This document shows positions 47,165-60,882 of a stretch of DNA of 64,000 nucleotides, in pieces (positions within the stretch are counted from its first letter, which is position 1; each line of letters starts with the position of its first letter). Source of the stretch: Glossina fuscipes (lineage: Eukaryota; Arthropoda; Insecta; Diptera; Glossinidae). The notes under the pieces were generated by a model. It was not told the DNA's origin and did not search any database. It saw only the letters and a program-made list of their open reading frames with translations. Position numbers and translations under genes: made by a program. Location: NCBI RefSeq assembly GCF_014805625.2, contig NW_023998414.1, positions 9,279,305 to 9,343,304 on the forward strand, given 5' to 3'.

Positions 47165-49235
47165 ATTCCTTTGGAAAGTGGCTTTTCTAAAGTTCCATAA
47201 TCCACGGGATGTTTGCCAGTAACACTTTCTCGACATGAATTTCCGGTTTTGAAAGAGATGTCGATTATTGTCCTGCTTGAATCGATGGGTTTCTTTATTT
47301 AGCATTAAAGGAAATTCGGCTGATAAGAAAGTTGTACTGGTTTGTGTGATCTCGTGTATGAAAAATGCAAGTAAATTACTATCTACAATAGATTATTTAG
47401 TACAAGAGGAAAATGTATAATTGCAGAGATGAAACGACCGAAAAGTGAAAGAAAACCAGAAATACGTTTGCATTCCGCTCCGAAGCTTAATAACCAATAG
47501 CGTCGTGGTGTAAGTGAACATTAAGAGGACGCAAGCCAGAAAAAGCCACACGATCCATAATCCTACAACGTATATCGCATAACCAAGATACATGACTTGA
47601 TTAATTTCACCTATTGCTACGGTCTGACATCGGCAATACCCGAATGGTTCGTATAGAGTCCGATATCGAGATAAGATTACACACTACCCTAAACGTGTTC
47701 AAAAATGCATAGTTTAATCTACTTTGGTTAAGCTTTATGAACCAAAAGCTCCTAGATGGGACGGACACGAACACTGAAGTTAATTTCATGTAAAAGGATG
47801 GCTGAGTCTATAGCATTATTTATCGACTTGATCAAAAAGTTGACGCCCAAAATAGAGCTACACTTCTCCAGTGATTTTAAAATTATCAACAGAGTCCTGG
47901 CTTCGTTAGGCGACAATGAAGCTGGCAGATCCCGCGGCTTGCAGATAAATGATATTTATTTAAGAATCCTTTAAGGTACCCGAACCAGAGAGGAAAGAAT
48001 ATATCTGGCAGCAATAAGTTAAATTTTTGCACAATCTTTTTAAAATCTAGGTGTATTGACATCCTCTCAGTGCGCCTACCTTTAAATCCGCCTTTGCCTG
48101 CTCACGTAAAACTATGAAATATGAATAATATTTCCTGTTTCCAAGGGAAGTACGTTTTAAATATATTTTTATGTTCACCATACAATAAATACGAAAATAT
48201 ATTATAGGAAAATATGTAATAAATTTTTAAACTGACTTTCAAATATCATATTATATACATGTAGACATTGCAAAAATATATATAAAATATTTTAATATAC
48301 AAAATTGCTTATGATTATTTTGCAAAATATTTGAGAAATGTATAATACATTCATGAATAAGTCCCGGGACTAAGTAAGTAAAAAAAAGTTTTTTTTTTTT
48401 TTTTTTTAATAGGTTTTTTTGTCTTTTTTTTTTTTTTTTTTTTTTGAGAAAATTCAAATTTAATTTTAAAATACTTGTTACAAAGTTTAGTCATCGAAAT
48501 AATCATCTGGTCGGGTCTCTGCCGAATCGCTGGTACGCTAAACGAGTGATACTCCGAAGCAGGCAGAATAAATGAGAATAATCTGCAATCGGGAAAAGAT
48601 TACTTCCTGGCTTACTCTTACCGCGGACGGACGGACGCTGTTCAACTAAGTAAAATCCCCTTTCTCAAATTCCTTTACATATTCATTCTTAATATGTCGA
48701 ACCATAGGGTGCGTTTCAAAAACAATACAATCAATTCAACGGTTCCCCAAAATTTTGAATGGTCTTTTTTGCAAAACGGGACTGTCAAAATACGTTTTAG
48801 TTTCCTCAATGGCTCCTTCATTTGATCCATATCTTCTTGTCTTGTCTGTGGCATGTTCTTTCAATCGGGGACCAGATCTAGAGAAGAAGTAATTCGCACT
48901 TTAATTCATGCAATGAAACAAAAGTGTGACTACACTCTCTTTCAATATTTTCGCGATCTTAGCTACCTCTTGCCATTTCACTTTTCAATTATTGACAGTA
49001 TTTTTTGGGACATCCACTGAGTTCGGCATGAGCAGTCTCCGTTTAATTCGATTAAAAGAAGCAAGTCATTGACATGTTATTGCTTTCAACAGAGAAAACC
49101 CGCCATTGAACCGACTTTTCAAGATAAAGTTCAGTTTTAGTGGCAATCTTTCGTTTCTCAGAAAGCAATGGTTAACTAAAATATGGAGTTAAAATTTTTT
49201 AAAATTCGTGATAGTATTATGTATCAAGTTATAAT
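47165..49235. other. Non-coding DNA, possibly with more transposon debris
   Basis: T19 (48389-48407) and T22 (48424-48445). A GGACGGACGGACG run near 48626 could be an inverted GTCY fragment. Sequence 48480-49200 is less AT-rich and may hold unrecognised element debris; I could not assign it. Frames at 47393-47974 have no motif. Confidence 0.4.
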
Positions 49236-49595
49236 ACTAATTAAAGCCCAAGAATCTTTTCGTCCCCTTGGGGTATGTGTGATTTCACCCTGTCTAATTT
49301 CGACATTTTTTTCCTGCTCATGCCCGTACGTGTTCGTCTTCAATATAGGCTTTCATTATTAAGTGTAGGAGTTTACAGTTTTTTCCACAAACCATGTGTC
49401 AAAAATACACAGTTTTTCGTTTGTAGGAGCCTTTTTTAGCTCACACTCAAGCTTTATTCTTCTCAGGACTTCAGCATTGAATATGCGATCTGGTTACGGT
49501 ATGTTTAGAATGCTACGATAATACGACATATCAAAGACTTCTAGTCTGTTCATTGCGTTCATTTTTAATGTCTATGATTGTAGAACTTGAAGAGG
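49236..49595 (-). mobile_element. Non-LTR retrotransposon 3' fragment (RTE/CR1-like RT C-terminus)
   Basis: Minus strand: TLKMNAMNRLEVFDM (49572 downward), YYRSILNIP and an F-N-A-E-V-L-R-R-I segment, then GRKDSW near 49270-49253. This order is the conserved end of many insect LINE polyproteins (…GCETWTL….RLEAFEMWCYRRML.IPW.D..TNEEVL.RI…GRGR+..SWL..). Stops interrupt it, so it is dead. Exact clade is uncertain; RTE or CR1/Jockey-related are both possible, and it clearly differs from the R1-type fragment at 1-880. Confidence 0.72.
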
Positions 49596-51789
49596 CGTCT
49601 TGTGATGATTTGCACTTTTTTAAAAAAGTATGAATTCATTACTCGAAAGGATATGTACGTTTCAGTCCTGGGATTTATTGACTGATGTCTTATGAACATT
49701 TCTTTTAAATAAATTTTTATTATAAGATTCTCTATGCGTTATAATAAAAATTTGTATACAATTTATTTGTTTACTCTCACTTTCGATAGGAAAAGAATAT
49801 ATAAACAACCGCAACGATGACGATGACGACAGCAATAGTTTAAACGCACCATGGACACTCTTCAAATCGATTACTTGGACAAATTGTGAAATTTGATTAT
49901 ATATATGTGTGTTATAGTGGGCTTTATCGCGATCATATCACATCAATTTTCTATTTTTATCTCTTAAGAATAAATTCAGTAGTCGACCTTGAGAATTCCA
50001 TCCGCAAAACTGATGTAAAAATGTCCGGCGGACGGACAAAATGTGTAGAGATATATGCGAAAGGACTTCGCGCCGCATGTAGACGAAGCTTACATATAAT
50101 TCACGGAGCCAATGCTGCACACTGTTTATTGCAAATTTAATCGCGCAAGTATAAAAACCTTACGAAATCCATCAAACTTGTACAAACGAATATTAAGCAA
50201 TTAGGAAATCTGTATGGTCGATAAGTTAGGTAACGGATGCTCGATACTTCAAGTCACTATATCGTATGATAATCGTATATCTTAGTTTTTTCATTACATT
50301 GAAATTCTCGATGGCCGTGAGCAAAAGGCTTGTCGCTTGCTATACACTTGTAGGACCGAATTACAGGAACCACGTGGCAATAGATTTATAGTGATAACGT
50401 AAATACAGATGTTGAAGAAAATCGTCAAAGATTTTAATGCTTTTATGACTTCACTACATTTTAATTTCACAACGGTCAATACTTATTAGACAAATCATTG
50501 CTTATGTCGAATGTGCATCAAAGTCATTCATATTTTAGGGGACATCAATACCATCTCTATAATGCATCTATGCTCATCGTTAGCAAAATGACTCAGTTAG
50601 TGTAGTTACCTACATCATTATTAGCACAACATGTCAAAATGTTTTAGTCTCTTTCCGAAATCGCGTTGCTGAACTTGATATATTAAAAATTCACAAACGT
50701 ATTTATATTGCATTTAAAAAAACAAAAAAAAAACGTGAAAGCTAAGAAAGAAATATTTCTCATATATTCGAGAATTTTATCTTATCTTATGTGTATGGTC
50801 ATCCGACGACAAAGGCTTTCAGAATTCATTGTAATTATCATGTAATTAGCATTTTTCTTATATAATAGCTACTCTTGGCCGAAAATTTGATATTCATTTC
50901 AAATATCAATCATACAAATCAATCAATGCCGAAATTTATTAAATGAAACAATTCTGTTACGAGAAGTTAACGACAAGATGACTACGGAGTTCTTTTAAAA
51001 TGTTTCAATGAAATTATAATCATTCTTCCGGACAAAAGGTTTAATTACTTTTTAACGAGTTCCGCTTATTTTCATTATTCATCTATAAAATTCAACTAAG
51101 CGTATATCTGTGTCAAGTTTTTCGATTATTATCTCAATCTTTGGGATTTTTAAGAACACCACTAATGAACGACAAAACGACTGTCATGTGCCTTTACTTT
51201 CGGTAACAAAAGCAATAATATACGTATTATAGATAACAAAAAAAAAAAATAAATATATATATATATAGATAACAAAAAAAAAAAAAAGAAACGAAAAAAA
51301 AAATGCCAAACAAAAACTTTAGTTTCTCTCTATCATATGTTAAGATATGTGTGCCTTTGTTTCATCCATAAATAACTTATTTTTTCTTTTATACTCTTTC
51401 CTCCTTCTTTTGATTTTTCAATTGTGGACACTTGTTCTGGATATTATGCTGAGTTTATTAGACCATTTTGTAATATTGTGATGTTTTTTTTTTTTTTTTT
51501 GTTATATCCTAACGAACGAAAACAAGTCGAATGAATATATAATTGCACATAAATGTATGTGTGAGTCCTTCAGGATTTTGCCAGTCACGAACTTTCGTTC
51601 CAAACTGCTTAAGAGAGTTCAATACACATAACTCTATATACATATGTGTACATTAGGATGATAAATATAAATTTGCTCATATTACCGTGACTTGAAAGTG
51701 AAAGGAGCTAAACAATATTATAAATCTTCATCTCGTTTTTTTTTTTATTTTTTAAGGCTTGCACTGAATGATTTGCACAAGATATTTTG

Positions 51790-51817
<28 letters not shown>
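51790..51817. repeat. (TA)n microsatellite
   Basis: Pure TA dinucleotide run of about 28 bp. Confidence 0.9.
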
Positions 51818-51820
<3 letters not shown>

Positions 51821-52883
51821 TTACGGTTTCTTTACTTTTAAATAACAATTAAAACATTAAGATATGAACTATGCACGTCTGTAACGAATATTTCAAGCAA
51901 GCAATTAATTATTATGCCTTCTATACTTTATACTTTGAATAATGATTCGCTTTAATATGCGTATTGAATAAACGAAATATATTCTTACTCAGTCGTTCTG
52001 CAAGAAAATTTTAATCGACTTAATGACAAGAGCTAAGCGAATTTAGTCAGCTTTTTTCTAAAGAAATGAAATGAGGCTTCGCAGTGAGGCTGAGCATGAC
52101 CGGTCCTATGTAATGTATGTGCAGGTTTTGCCGTCGTCTTCAAATTGCACTTGTATGGGAAACAACTCAGTTATAATACTGTAAGTTTCTAGCGAGAATC
52201 TTAAAAAGCACTTACCGATTATCATATACATATACTGCCTACGGTAGACATTTATATTTATTTACATTATATCTATACTATGTATATGTATAGAGTTTAC
52301 CAAAATTTACGGACGGTTTCAATGCACCAGAAAACGAAGTCATTTTTTTTTTTTTTTTTTAATTGTAATGTTTTTACTTTATGGCAATGTATATATGGTA
52401 GGGTTATGTTTGCGTAGACCTTTAATTCCGAATAACCCCATAAAAAGAATTTCAGATCAAGTGTTAAATCACATGATCTAAGGGGTCAATAATGATCACC
52501 GAAATGAGGGAGTACACGACCAGGGTATATCTCATGCATGACATCACATGTCATTCACAGAAATAACATTCAATTGACATAGAACAAACTGGGTTATTAT
52601 AGTGCGATCCCGAGCGCCAGTAACAGTCCTAAGCTTGACCAAGCTTATTTTCGAAATGGTATGAACAAACTTTCACTATTTTTGAAATATCGTTCAACAA
52701 TGAAAACGTGTTGCTCTCTGGTGTGACGGTCCATTTTTACTAACCCTAGACTATCAGGGTTGAATTGTCTTCTTTTTTTTTTTTTGTGGATTGCCAACAC
52801 TTTATCGCACAAATGGCGAAAAGTTCAAATCTTGCGTAAATTTTGAGACGTCCAATGTATATATATAGGTATAGGTATATGTA

Positions 52884-52886
<3 letters not shown>

Positions 52887-52920
<34 letters not shown>
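52887..52920. repeat. (CT)17 microsatellite
   Basis: Seventeen uninterrupted CT units, flanked on both sides by short TATA-rich runs. Confidence 0.95.
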
Positions 52921-52924
<4 letters not shown>

Positions 52925-53723
52925 ATATAACATATATACGTTGCAAACGATGCAACCTATCGAACATGCCTATATGAATTGTAGTGATGGATGACAAACC
53001 TCTCATACGTAAGTCTCCCCTTGTCATATGCAAAGTTTTCATGTCTTTCTTTATTCTTCTGTTATAGTTTATTACTGTTATATACCATATATATATATAT
53101 ATATAGGTATGTATATGTTTTTATGTATGTATGGTTGTTGAAAATGAATTATTAATGCATCAGCATCAGCGGTTTGAGTAGAGAAAACGCACAATACATA
53201 CTTCAATGACGTTTATTTTCTCCGAATAGTTTCTTTTTCTTTTCTTTTTTTTTTTTTTTGTTATTGCTTCTGCTGTTAGCAGCATTCAATGGAAACGATG
53301 GAAAACATACATAAATAGAATAACGCGCAGCAAGGCAAAAAGCGTAACGTAAAAAACACAAAATGAAATAATTGAAAATGATTTTTCCGCGTCATTTTTT
53401 TGTTCTTATGCTTACAGTTCTAAAACAGTTCTCTCCGGTGTTTGGTAGAGTGTGTGTTAGTTTATTATTTATTTATTTTCTTCTTTTTTCCTTTTTTTTT
53501 TTTTTTTTTCTGCACATTTTGTCGTTGGAAATATTTTAACAAATACACAAAGTTTTTGTTGTATTTTCTCTTTTATTTTTGTTTTTTTTGTTTTGTTTTT
53601 GAAATAAAATCCGTTAGTTGGTTTTTAACGCGAACTTAAGATAAACATTGAAAGCAAGTCTTTTGAGATTCAATTAAGAGAATTTTCAATTCATTTGCAA
53701 TACATTTTAACTTTGAAAAATCC

Positions 53724-53750
<27 letters not shown>
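53724..53750. repeat. (TA)n microsatellite
   Basis: Pure TA run of about 27 bp. Confidence 0.9.
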
Positions 53751-53756
<6 letters not shown>

Positions 53757-54814
53757 TTAATTGTGTTTATTAAACTCGTTTTTTTTTTTTTTGTTTTTTG
53801 TTTTTTTTTATAAAATTTTGCTTTAATAAAAATACGTAACTACACTCAAGAAAATTTCGCCTGCAAATAAGGTAAATAAAGTTTATCTAAATTATAATGA
53901 TTGTATAATGATTACATAGTGATTGTATTATAAAATTTTCTAAACAATGCAACATTTGGGAAATAAAAATTTTAGAATTATATAACAGCTGGAGCATGGG
54001 TTCCACTAACCCATCATGTTCGCTATGGTTCTCTTATCTTCAATTTTGTTTTTTCCTTTTTCTGCCTCCTTGTTAAAGTCTCGTCTTACGTTACATTTTA
54101 ACCTTTGATCATGGAACTGTATACGGTTGCCTTCAAATGAATGCCTTAGGAAATCGAAATAATTTGTGAAGCTTTTCCTTTGTGTTGCGGAAGTAATGAA
54201 CACACTGGCATTGTGATTGTGATTTATTTATCAAATTTCTTCCATTTTTGGAAATTGTTTGCTTCTATACGCGGTTGTTCGACTACTTTCCAAACGAAAT
54301 AAGGAAATTCACGTGACTTCAACAAGCGCTAGAAAAACAATCGAACATTTAAGCAATGAATAAAGTGAACAAGAATTGTTTTGTCATATTTCTGTGAATT
54401 TATGTGCGATTCACTCGTGACACATGTGCGATCATACAGTGCGCGGAGAAATCCCAACATAGGAAAAACGTGGTAAAACACGTTTCATTGGAAATTAGAT
54501 TCGTAAAGTAACGTGGCCGAATAAATTTTATTTTTTCATTTATCGCAAGACAATGTACGACTTTTGATTTATTACTGAACAAATAGCTTATGCTTGAAAT
54601 TTTTGGCATTTTGCTAAATAGAGCAAAGGCTACAAGTTAGTTTGATCTATTATTATCATTACTACCAAAACTATTTAGACAGCTTTGGCCATTTTTCACT
54701 TCTTAAGTTACGAAACATTTGTGATAACTGATATCATATAACATTTATGATACAATATGTTTGTAGGAAATAGAAACAACTTCTTCAATATAATAATAAT
54801 TCATGTCCATTTTT

Positions 54815-55020
54815 AAGACCACTGATCCTTACGTCAAAACACGACAGTGTACCAACTTTCATCAAAATATTTCAAAACTTGCAACCCGTAGGTTGAACAC
54901 AAGAAAACAGGGTAGACAGATGGAAAGACAAGCATGAATCAGATCACTTTTTGAGTCGATTGGTATAATGAACGATTTATCGGGTACAATGCGTACATTG
55001 GGACAAACTTAATATACCCT
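54815..55020 (-). repeat. (GTCY)n interspersed repeat, family 2, copy e (inverted)
   Basis: On the minus strand it starts GAGGGTATATTAAGTTTGTC, then CATTATACCAATCGACTC, a GTC-rich remnant (CTTTCCATCTGTCTACCC), TGTTCAACCTACGGGTTGCA and TTTTGATGAAAGTTGGTACA. The order equals that of the plus-strand copies. Confidence 0.68.
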
Positions 55021-55021
55021 C

Positions 55022-58000
55022 AAGAGGTTTAAGAAGGTGAAAAAAAAAAAAAAAAACGATTTAGATGAAAGACAAAGGTGTGAGAAGAGCGCACTTGAGT
55101 GCACTTTCCCAAGATCTCTCTTCAATATTTCAGTTTGGCAAAGTAAAACAAAGAAACAATCTAAAATGTCATCTTCATGGTAGCAAGTTCAACCATTAAA
55201 TGTTTTATTATGCTATTTCGCTTAATACAATTCTTGGACGCTTTTCGTCATAATTTATCTAAAAATTATACTTTGTTTCCATGCAAAGCACTACATTTGA
55301 TGAGAGCCCTTATATGAGAGCGTAATTAATACGTGAATTGTCGTAGTTCAACTTTAGTAAACTTAAGATTCTTAATGCACACGAAATACCAGCTATAACG
55401 CTTTGTTAACGCTTTGTATAAAACTTACTTTCGATGAGAACTCCTTTGTGGTTCTAGATCGGAAAAGTGGACCAAATGTAGTACAGCATATTTTTTGGTC
55501 AGTTTTATGCTATTTTGAAATCATTTCTATCATAAAATACTAACAGTTAGATAATCAGTCGTTGGTTTTCTTCTAAATAGTAGTAAGTGATTCGAGAAAA
55601 ATGACATAATCAAATCGTTGAGTCGTCGATGATGGACATTTTTGGGTGTCTCTGCGCAAGCTATAGTTTATGCGGATTTTACTCGCATTTCTTTTTCCAA
55701 TTTTTTCTCTGACTGTATTTATATCTTTATATGTATGTGATTTGCATTTGAAAAAAAACAAAATTTAATTATATTTGCTTTTAATAATGTGCTTTGCAGA
55801 GTAATTATAAATAATCCTGGTGAACGGGTGGTATTCTTAATAGGCAAGAATTGTGCTCTTGTTAGCAATAATTTTGTAGACGCAATAATATTATGATCAC
55901 AATTGAACAAAAAAAATGAAGTAAAAATAAATCAATCTGACTAATGAAACAATGCAACAATAGAAAAAATAATGGCAGCAACGCTGTGATAGATCTGTGG
56001 AGGGCATGTGGTTACGTAAGTTTATCCCGAGCCTCCAGATTTTTAGGTAACATAGGGAAGTCGACTTTTGCATAATTCAATCGCTTGGCGGTCATAGGTG
56101 TTTCTTTTTGTACCTTTATATTCTCCGTGTAATACCTCTAGAGCATATGTTTATCGTCTTTCCGAAATAACAAGACGAACGATGCAGACCATTTACGGAA
56201 ATACTCGAGTGCCTTGTACCTGAAAATAGTGCGATGCACTTACTGGACAGCTAGACGGCATGAAAAACCCGCTAACGCACTAAAGGCAAAAAGAGCAGGG
56301 GAGCGTTATGAGCGTAGGCTCATAAATATTGATTAAACGGCTATTTTGTAATAGTAGAAGCGGTCGTGCGATTGATTAGACAATAGAAGCGAACTAAAGT
56401 CTCGCATGTCTATATAATACATACTGATTGAGTAGTAGTACATGGAATATGTGTTAGCGATTAATGCTTTTAGTAGGCCAGCGTTCGTGCGAATGCGAGA
56501 CCGACTTCTGGCTGTGCACTGAGATCGTCTTAGTCTCTGTTTGGCGAAAAACAAGACCTACACAGAGATAAATACCTTTGCGTTTGATGAACGCCTGCAT
56601 GCTTGTTTGTAGATATGCATATTAATTACATAATATCTCGATCGTCATTTATCACTGAACTTGGAAATTGTTCAAGGCAATTAAATAAGCAAGCATGCGT
56701 GTTAATTAATGCAACCAAATATCGAAAAAGTACTTAAGCTCACAACCCACATATATATTAGCTGTTAAAAATTTTATTTATATACTGTACTTATTCATGT
56801 GCTACAATACTCGACTACAAAAAACGAAAAAGTTAAAGTTAGGTCGAATTTGTTCTTACTGCTATGAAAAAATATTCTCAAATGTCATCTCGTTGTATGG
56901 GAAAGTCTTCTTACTGCTTACAGCGAGACATTAAATATTACATTTCGCAAATATTTATGAGCCACATCGATGTATCCAACCTATGTGTATATTCATGTCT
57001 GTCTACCTTTAAGATTTCTGATTACAGTTTGAAATCAAAGTAAATCTCATCTCGCACCACAGTTATGCCTTCGTCCATGCATAAAAACCAAAGAGGCTCG
57101 GTCTTCCATTTCATTTAAATTACATCATCAAAACGTTTCAAACTTTAGAAGGCTTCAATATTTTTTTTTTTTTTTTTTTTAATAAAATGTTTAATTCCCA
57201 ATAAGCATAGGCGATAAGTAAAGTTTGAAAATGTCACGTTTTAAAAGCAAGAAAACCTGAAACGAATCACCAAAGTGTCGTTAAATTTTGTGATGCTTAG
57301 GATAAGTGTGTGTTTGAAAAACTTTTGATTTATTTTCACGAAAAAGTCATAAATTATTGTATTTAGTGATGCTACGACTTTTCCAGGTTGAAATAAAGCA
57401 TATTTTTAGGCTTTACACTAGAAAGCATGTGAAAGCACATAACATAATTGTTTGAGTTCTGAGTTTATTGTATTTGTGCTTATTCGAAGCGTAAGCATCG
57501 CAATAGACAGCACGGGAGAACTAAAGCGTTAAGATCGACGACAAAGGCGAATCAATCTTTACAATATAAAACTCACATTCATATACTTGACAGTACGAGG
57601 GCGTTGTAATGCAATATGAGTTGATGAAGTTAACGAAATTGTTACGGCTGGAGCATGTTATCAGCAGCAATTGTCATAATTGAGATGATCGTCGCAAATA
57701 CGGCCGCAAGGTGACGATAGATTTGATAAAGTGATTTTTTTTTAATATGTCAACTTTCGATCAGCCATTGCACAGCCTATCATGTTAAGTAGATTTGAGA
57801 GATTAAGTTCCATTGAAATCTTTGCAACGAACCGGTCGTCTGTTAACGTTTCTGACAATATGTTTAAGGATTCTTGCATAGTTAACTTGGCGCGCATTAA
57901 GCTCTGCCATAATCCATCTGATACGATCTAAACATACATACTTCAAGCATTTATCATCAACATAGTGATAAACTAGACATACCTTGTTGTTGCTGTTTTC

Positions 58001-58850
58001 GTACAAAAAAAAAAAAAAAAAAAAAATGCAAAATATATTTTTCGTCTCTTTTCGTGTTTTTTGTTTTTTGCTTTTTGTTTTTTTTTTCTCTTATTATGAT
58101 ACATGTTGTGAGTGCAATCAATGTGGACATAGCAGAGTCGCGGAATTGGCAAATATCCAATACGCGTGTGTGTACTGTATGTTGTACGAATTTTATGTGA
58201 ACATGTTAATAAATCGTTTTTCAAACAAATATGACAACGAATGTACACTTAAAACGGTTCCATATGATTTACTGTCGTATATATTGATTTTCGCTTTCTA
58301 TGCTGTTGTGTTTGGTTTTGTTTGCATATTTTTGGTTTTTTTTATTTAATTCGTTTCATCTAAAATTAATATTAATTGAGACTATCAATAGCCAAAAATG
58401 AAAAAAACAGAAAAAAAGAAAAAAAGAATAACCAAAAAATTACGCTATGTCGCATATGTAAAATCCCAACACAATTCATTCTGTTTACTAAACGTGTCAC
58501 TGACAAAAGTCAACAAATTAAATTGCGGCGAAAAAAGTGCGGTGAACGATTTTTGGGAGTTGAACGATACCCGATTACCATGAATGAAATGAAAGAAAAT
58601 TTTTGCATTCGACACGTTTCGTTTTTTGTTAAGTAAATATTCAAGTTTGTACATGCATCGGCGGCCACGAATAGTGTGCAAACGACGATATGCGTCAAGT
58701 GTTAATGCATTTTTTCTGTACATTTGACTCTTAAGCATTTGCAAACAGTTTTATTCGCCCCTTACGCTGATATAGCCTTGTGTTGAAAGATAATAATTTG
58801 CTTTGCTTACTTATCATCGGAACGCGGGAGCTGTACAATAATTTCTTTTT
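55022..58850. other. Non-coding DNA; one small T-rich open frame
   Basis: A17 (55040-55056), T20 (57161-57180), A22 (58005-58026). A 107-codon ATG frame begins at 58026 (see findings). Other overlapping frames on both strands at 58376-58744 have no motif. The patch at 56030-56560 is less AT-rich but shows no recognisable exon. Confidence 0.45.
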
Positions 58851-58852
58851 TT

Positions 58853-59075
58853 TATACCCGCTATCAAAGGATGAAAGTTTCATTCATATTTATATATTTT
58901 TGATCAGCAACAAATTCTGAATTGAATTAATCATGTTAGTCTGTCCATCTGTCCGCGTGCCCATGTGTTTATCTGCCCATAAGTCCTTGCGTGCACGTTG
59001 ACATTGAAAATGGGAGAAATCATCGCCACAAATGACCCGCCTACAGTGCAATGTAAACTGAGCAGAAGTGTGCTT
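58853..59075 (+). repeat. DINE-1/mini-me-like element, copy 5
   Basis: TATACCCGCTATCAAAGGAT head, AATTCTGAATTGAATTAATC, GTCTGTCCATCTGTCCGCG (GTCY)n at 58940-58958, TTGACATTGAAAATGGGAGA, CCTACAGTGCAATGTAAACT. It is shorter than the other copies. Confidence 0.75.
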
Positions 59076-59079
59076 TTGG

Positions 59080-59865
59080 AGTTTTAGAGTAGATAAGAAT
59101 CGCGACCACCAAGTTAGTGCTCGTCAATTGAAATCTAAGCCGGATAGAGTTCATTGTAATCGAAGCTCAGCCAGCAAAGGCATAATACTTGCCGATTGGA
59201 CAGACTCATTTCTCACTGACAATCACCCTTTAATACGAATAGGGGCATCCCCATATAGCATCGATATGTTCAGTGCATGTATGTAATTATATTCTACAAA
59301 AAATATAGACTTTTGATTAGATTGAAAATTTATCTAACGCAAAATATCTCTTCTTCTTTCCTGGTCTGTTTACAATTCATCCAAAAATTTTACACATTAA
59401 CAGTAAAAGGACAAATGTAAACTTGAATTAAATGCGATGGCCGCATAAACGCTGAAGAAGCTCACTTGCATTGAAACACTTGAGTTGTCGAAAATGTTGT
59501 GATGCGCTTTGTCAACCGATAGCGCTAACTTTGCCACGAGGTATCATCTGCCAAATGAAAATTCTCTTTTCATTCTAGAACAGCTCTAAATAAATTCTAA
59601 TGGGCTTTAATTATTTTCTAAGAAGAGTAAGGAAAATCGAGATCAGATACGTGCTTACACAATCCTCTTTTAACTAAAGATTAACTAAAGATTAGGTCTG
59701 TTAGCCTGTTGTTTAAAGTTTATAAGAAATATATTATCGGAAAGCACACTAACAGTGAGCAGTGTTTCATTTGTAAATATTTGTAAATCATAACTGAGAT
59801 GGTCATGTTCGGTATCTTGCTTTAGCTCTACCAAATTTTTCATACCAAGTTAAAGCGCGTTTTTT
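59080..59865. other. Non-coding DNA between repeats
   Basis: No gene recognised. A 72-codon frame at 59068-59286 starts inside the preceding repeat and has no motif. Small direct repeat TTAACTAAAGA near 59671-59691. Confidence 0.4.
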
Positions 59866-59869
59866 AGCG

Positions 59870-60189
59870 AAAAATTTTGAAAGTTGTAAATTTTTCCCTA
59901 TAACGATTTGTCAAAATAAACCGTTATATGGAGAATTGTCAAAAAAGTGATCCTTGGATTTGTGTCAAAGTACGATAGTGTATCAAATTTCATTAAATTT
60001 CCTCAAAAATTATGACCTGTAGGTTGAACATAAAAATAAATAGACAAAGATCAAAGGGACTGAAGATTAAATCGAATCGAAAAATGATTCTGAATCGGTC
60101 GCTACAATAAAAGTTGAATCTATTTTAGCTATTTTTTTGGCTCGCACAAAACATAATATACCCTGTCTTACAAATAATGTAGGGTACAA
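59870..60189 (-). repeat. (GTCY)n interspersed repeat, family 2, copy f (inverted)
   Basis: Minus strand: TACCCTACATTATTTGTAAG, ACAGGGTATATTATGTTTTG, TTTATTGTAGCGACCGATTC, AGAATCATTTTTCGATTCG, GTTCAACCTACAGGTCATAA and AATTTGATACACTATCG. TACCCT…AGGGTATA forms an inverted pair at the start, as expected for a subterminal inverted repeat. The GTCY run is largely eroded. Confidence 0.72.
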
Positions 60190-60788
60190 TAACCATTGTT
60201 GCACAGTTATCGGCTATGATCACATCGTAAAAGATTGGTTAATGCTGGTAATGTATTATAGAGTATGTATGATCTGAAAAAATTGTCCGACCATTCGTGT
60301 CTCCCTTACTACATATATATTTCGCTCTCCATTTTCGTTTTTCATGCTATGATCATCGCTGTAAAAATGCAAATGTAAATGTAATGTTAATAGCATAATA
60401 TGTTAACGAAATTTTGCGGATATTTTGGAAACTTTCAAACTATTTGTTAACAGTTGCTTCTACAATTTGACGGAATATAGACGAAGTGGTGCAAAAAGAA
60501 TGTTTCATGTGCAATAAAATAAATTAAAAAAATCTTTTTAAAATATGTTATTAACGCGTCAATCAAACTAATTAATTAAAAATCGTTTATTGGAAAACGT
60601 GAAAAATTGACCCGAAAAATGTGTAAACTTTTCATTCTTGATGTTTTATGCTATACGCAATAAAAACCTTTCAAATTGTTTCATTTAAAAACAATTTCAC
60701 GGTTGCGGTGTTTTCAAGTTTATTTATGCATTTTTGTTATTGTATTTTTTTATTTTTTTTATTTTTAATTTATTATTTCTTTTTTTTT

Positions 60789-60789
<1 letters not shown>

Positions 60790-60830
<41 letters not shown>

Positions 60831-60840
60831 TTTATAAAAT

Positions 60841-60882
<42 letters not shown>
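60790..60882. repeat. Double poly(T) tract (T34 and T41)
   Basis: Two of the longest homopolymers in the window, 18 bp apart. Assembly length is likely unreliable here. Confidence 0.95.

Larger units (their letters stand above)
49600..54810. other. AT-rich non-coding DNA with many simple repeats
   Basis: No gene recognised. A-rich/TA compound run at 51239-51301, T17 (51484-51500), (TA)n (51790-51817), T18 (52343-52360), (CT)17 (52887-52920), (TA)n near 53087-53105, T18 (53492-53509), T-rich 53570-53600, (TA)n (53724-53750) and T/G runs at 53780-53810. Frames are short or low-complexity. Confidence 0.5.

Noticed and set aside
48620..48640. GGACGGACGGACG as an inverted DINE-1 copy
   Set aside because: The flanking head and tail landmarks of either family are missing, so only a GTCY-like run is supported.
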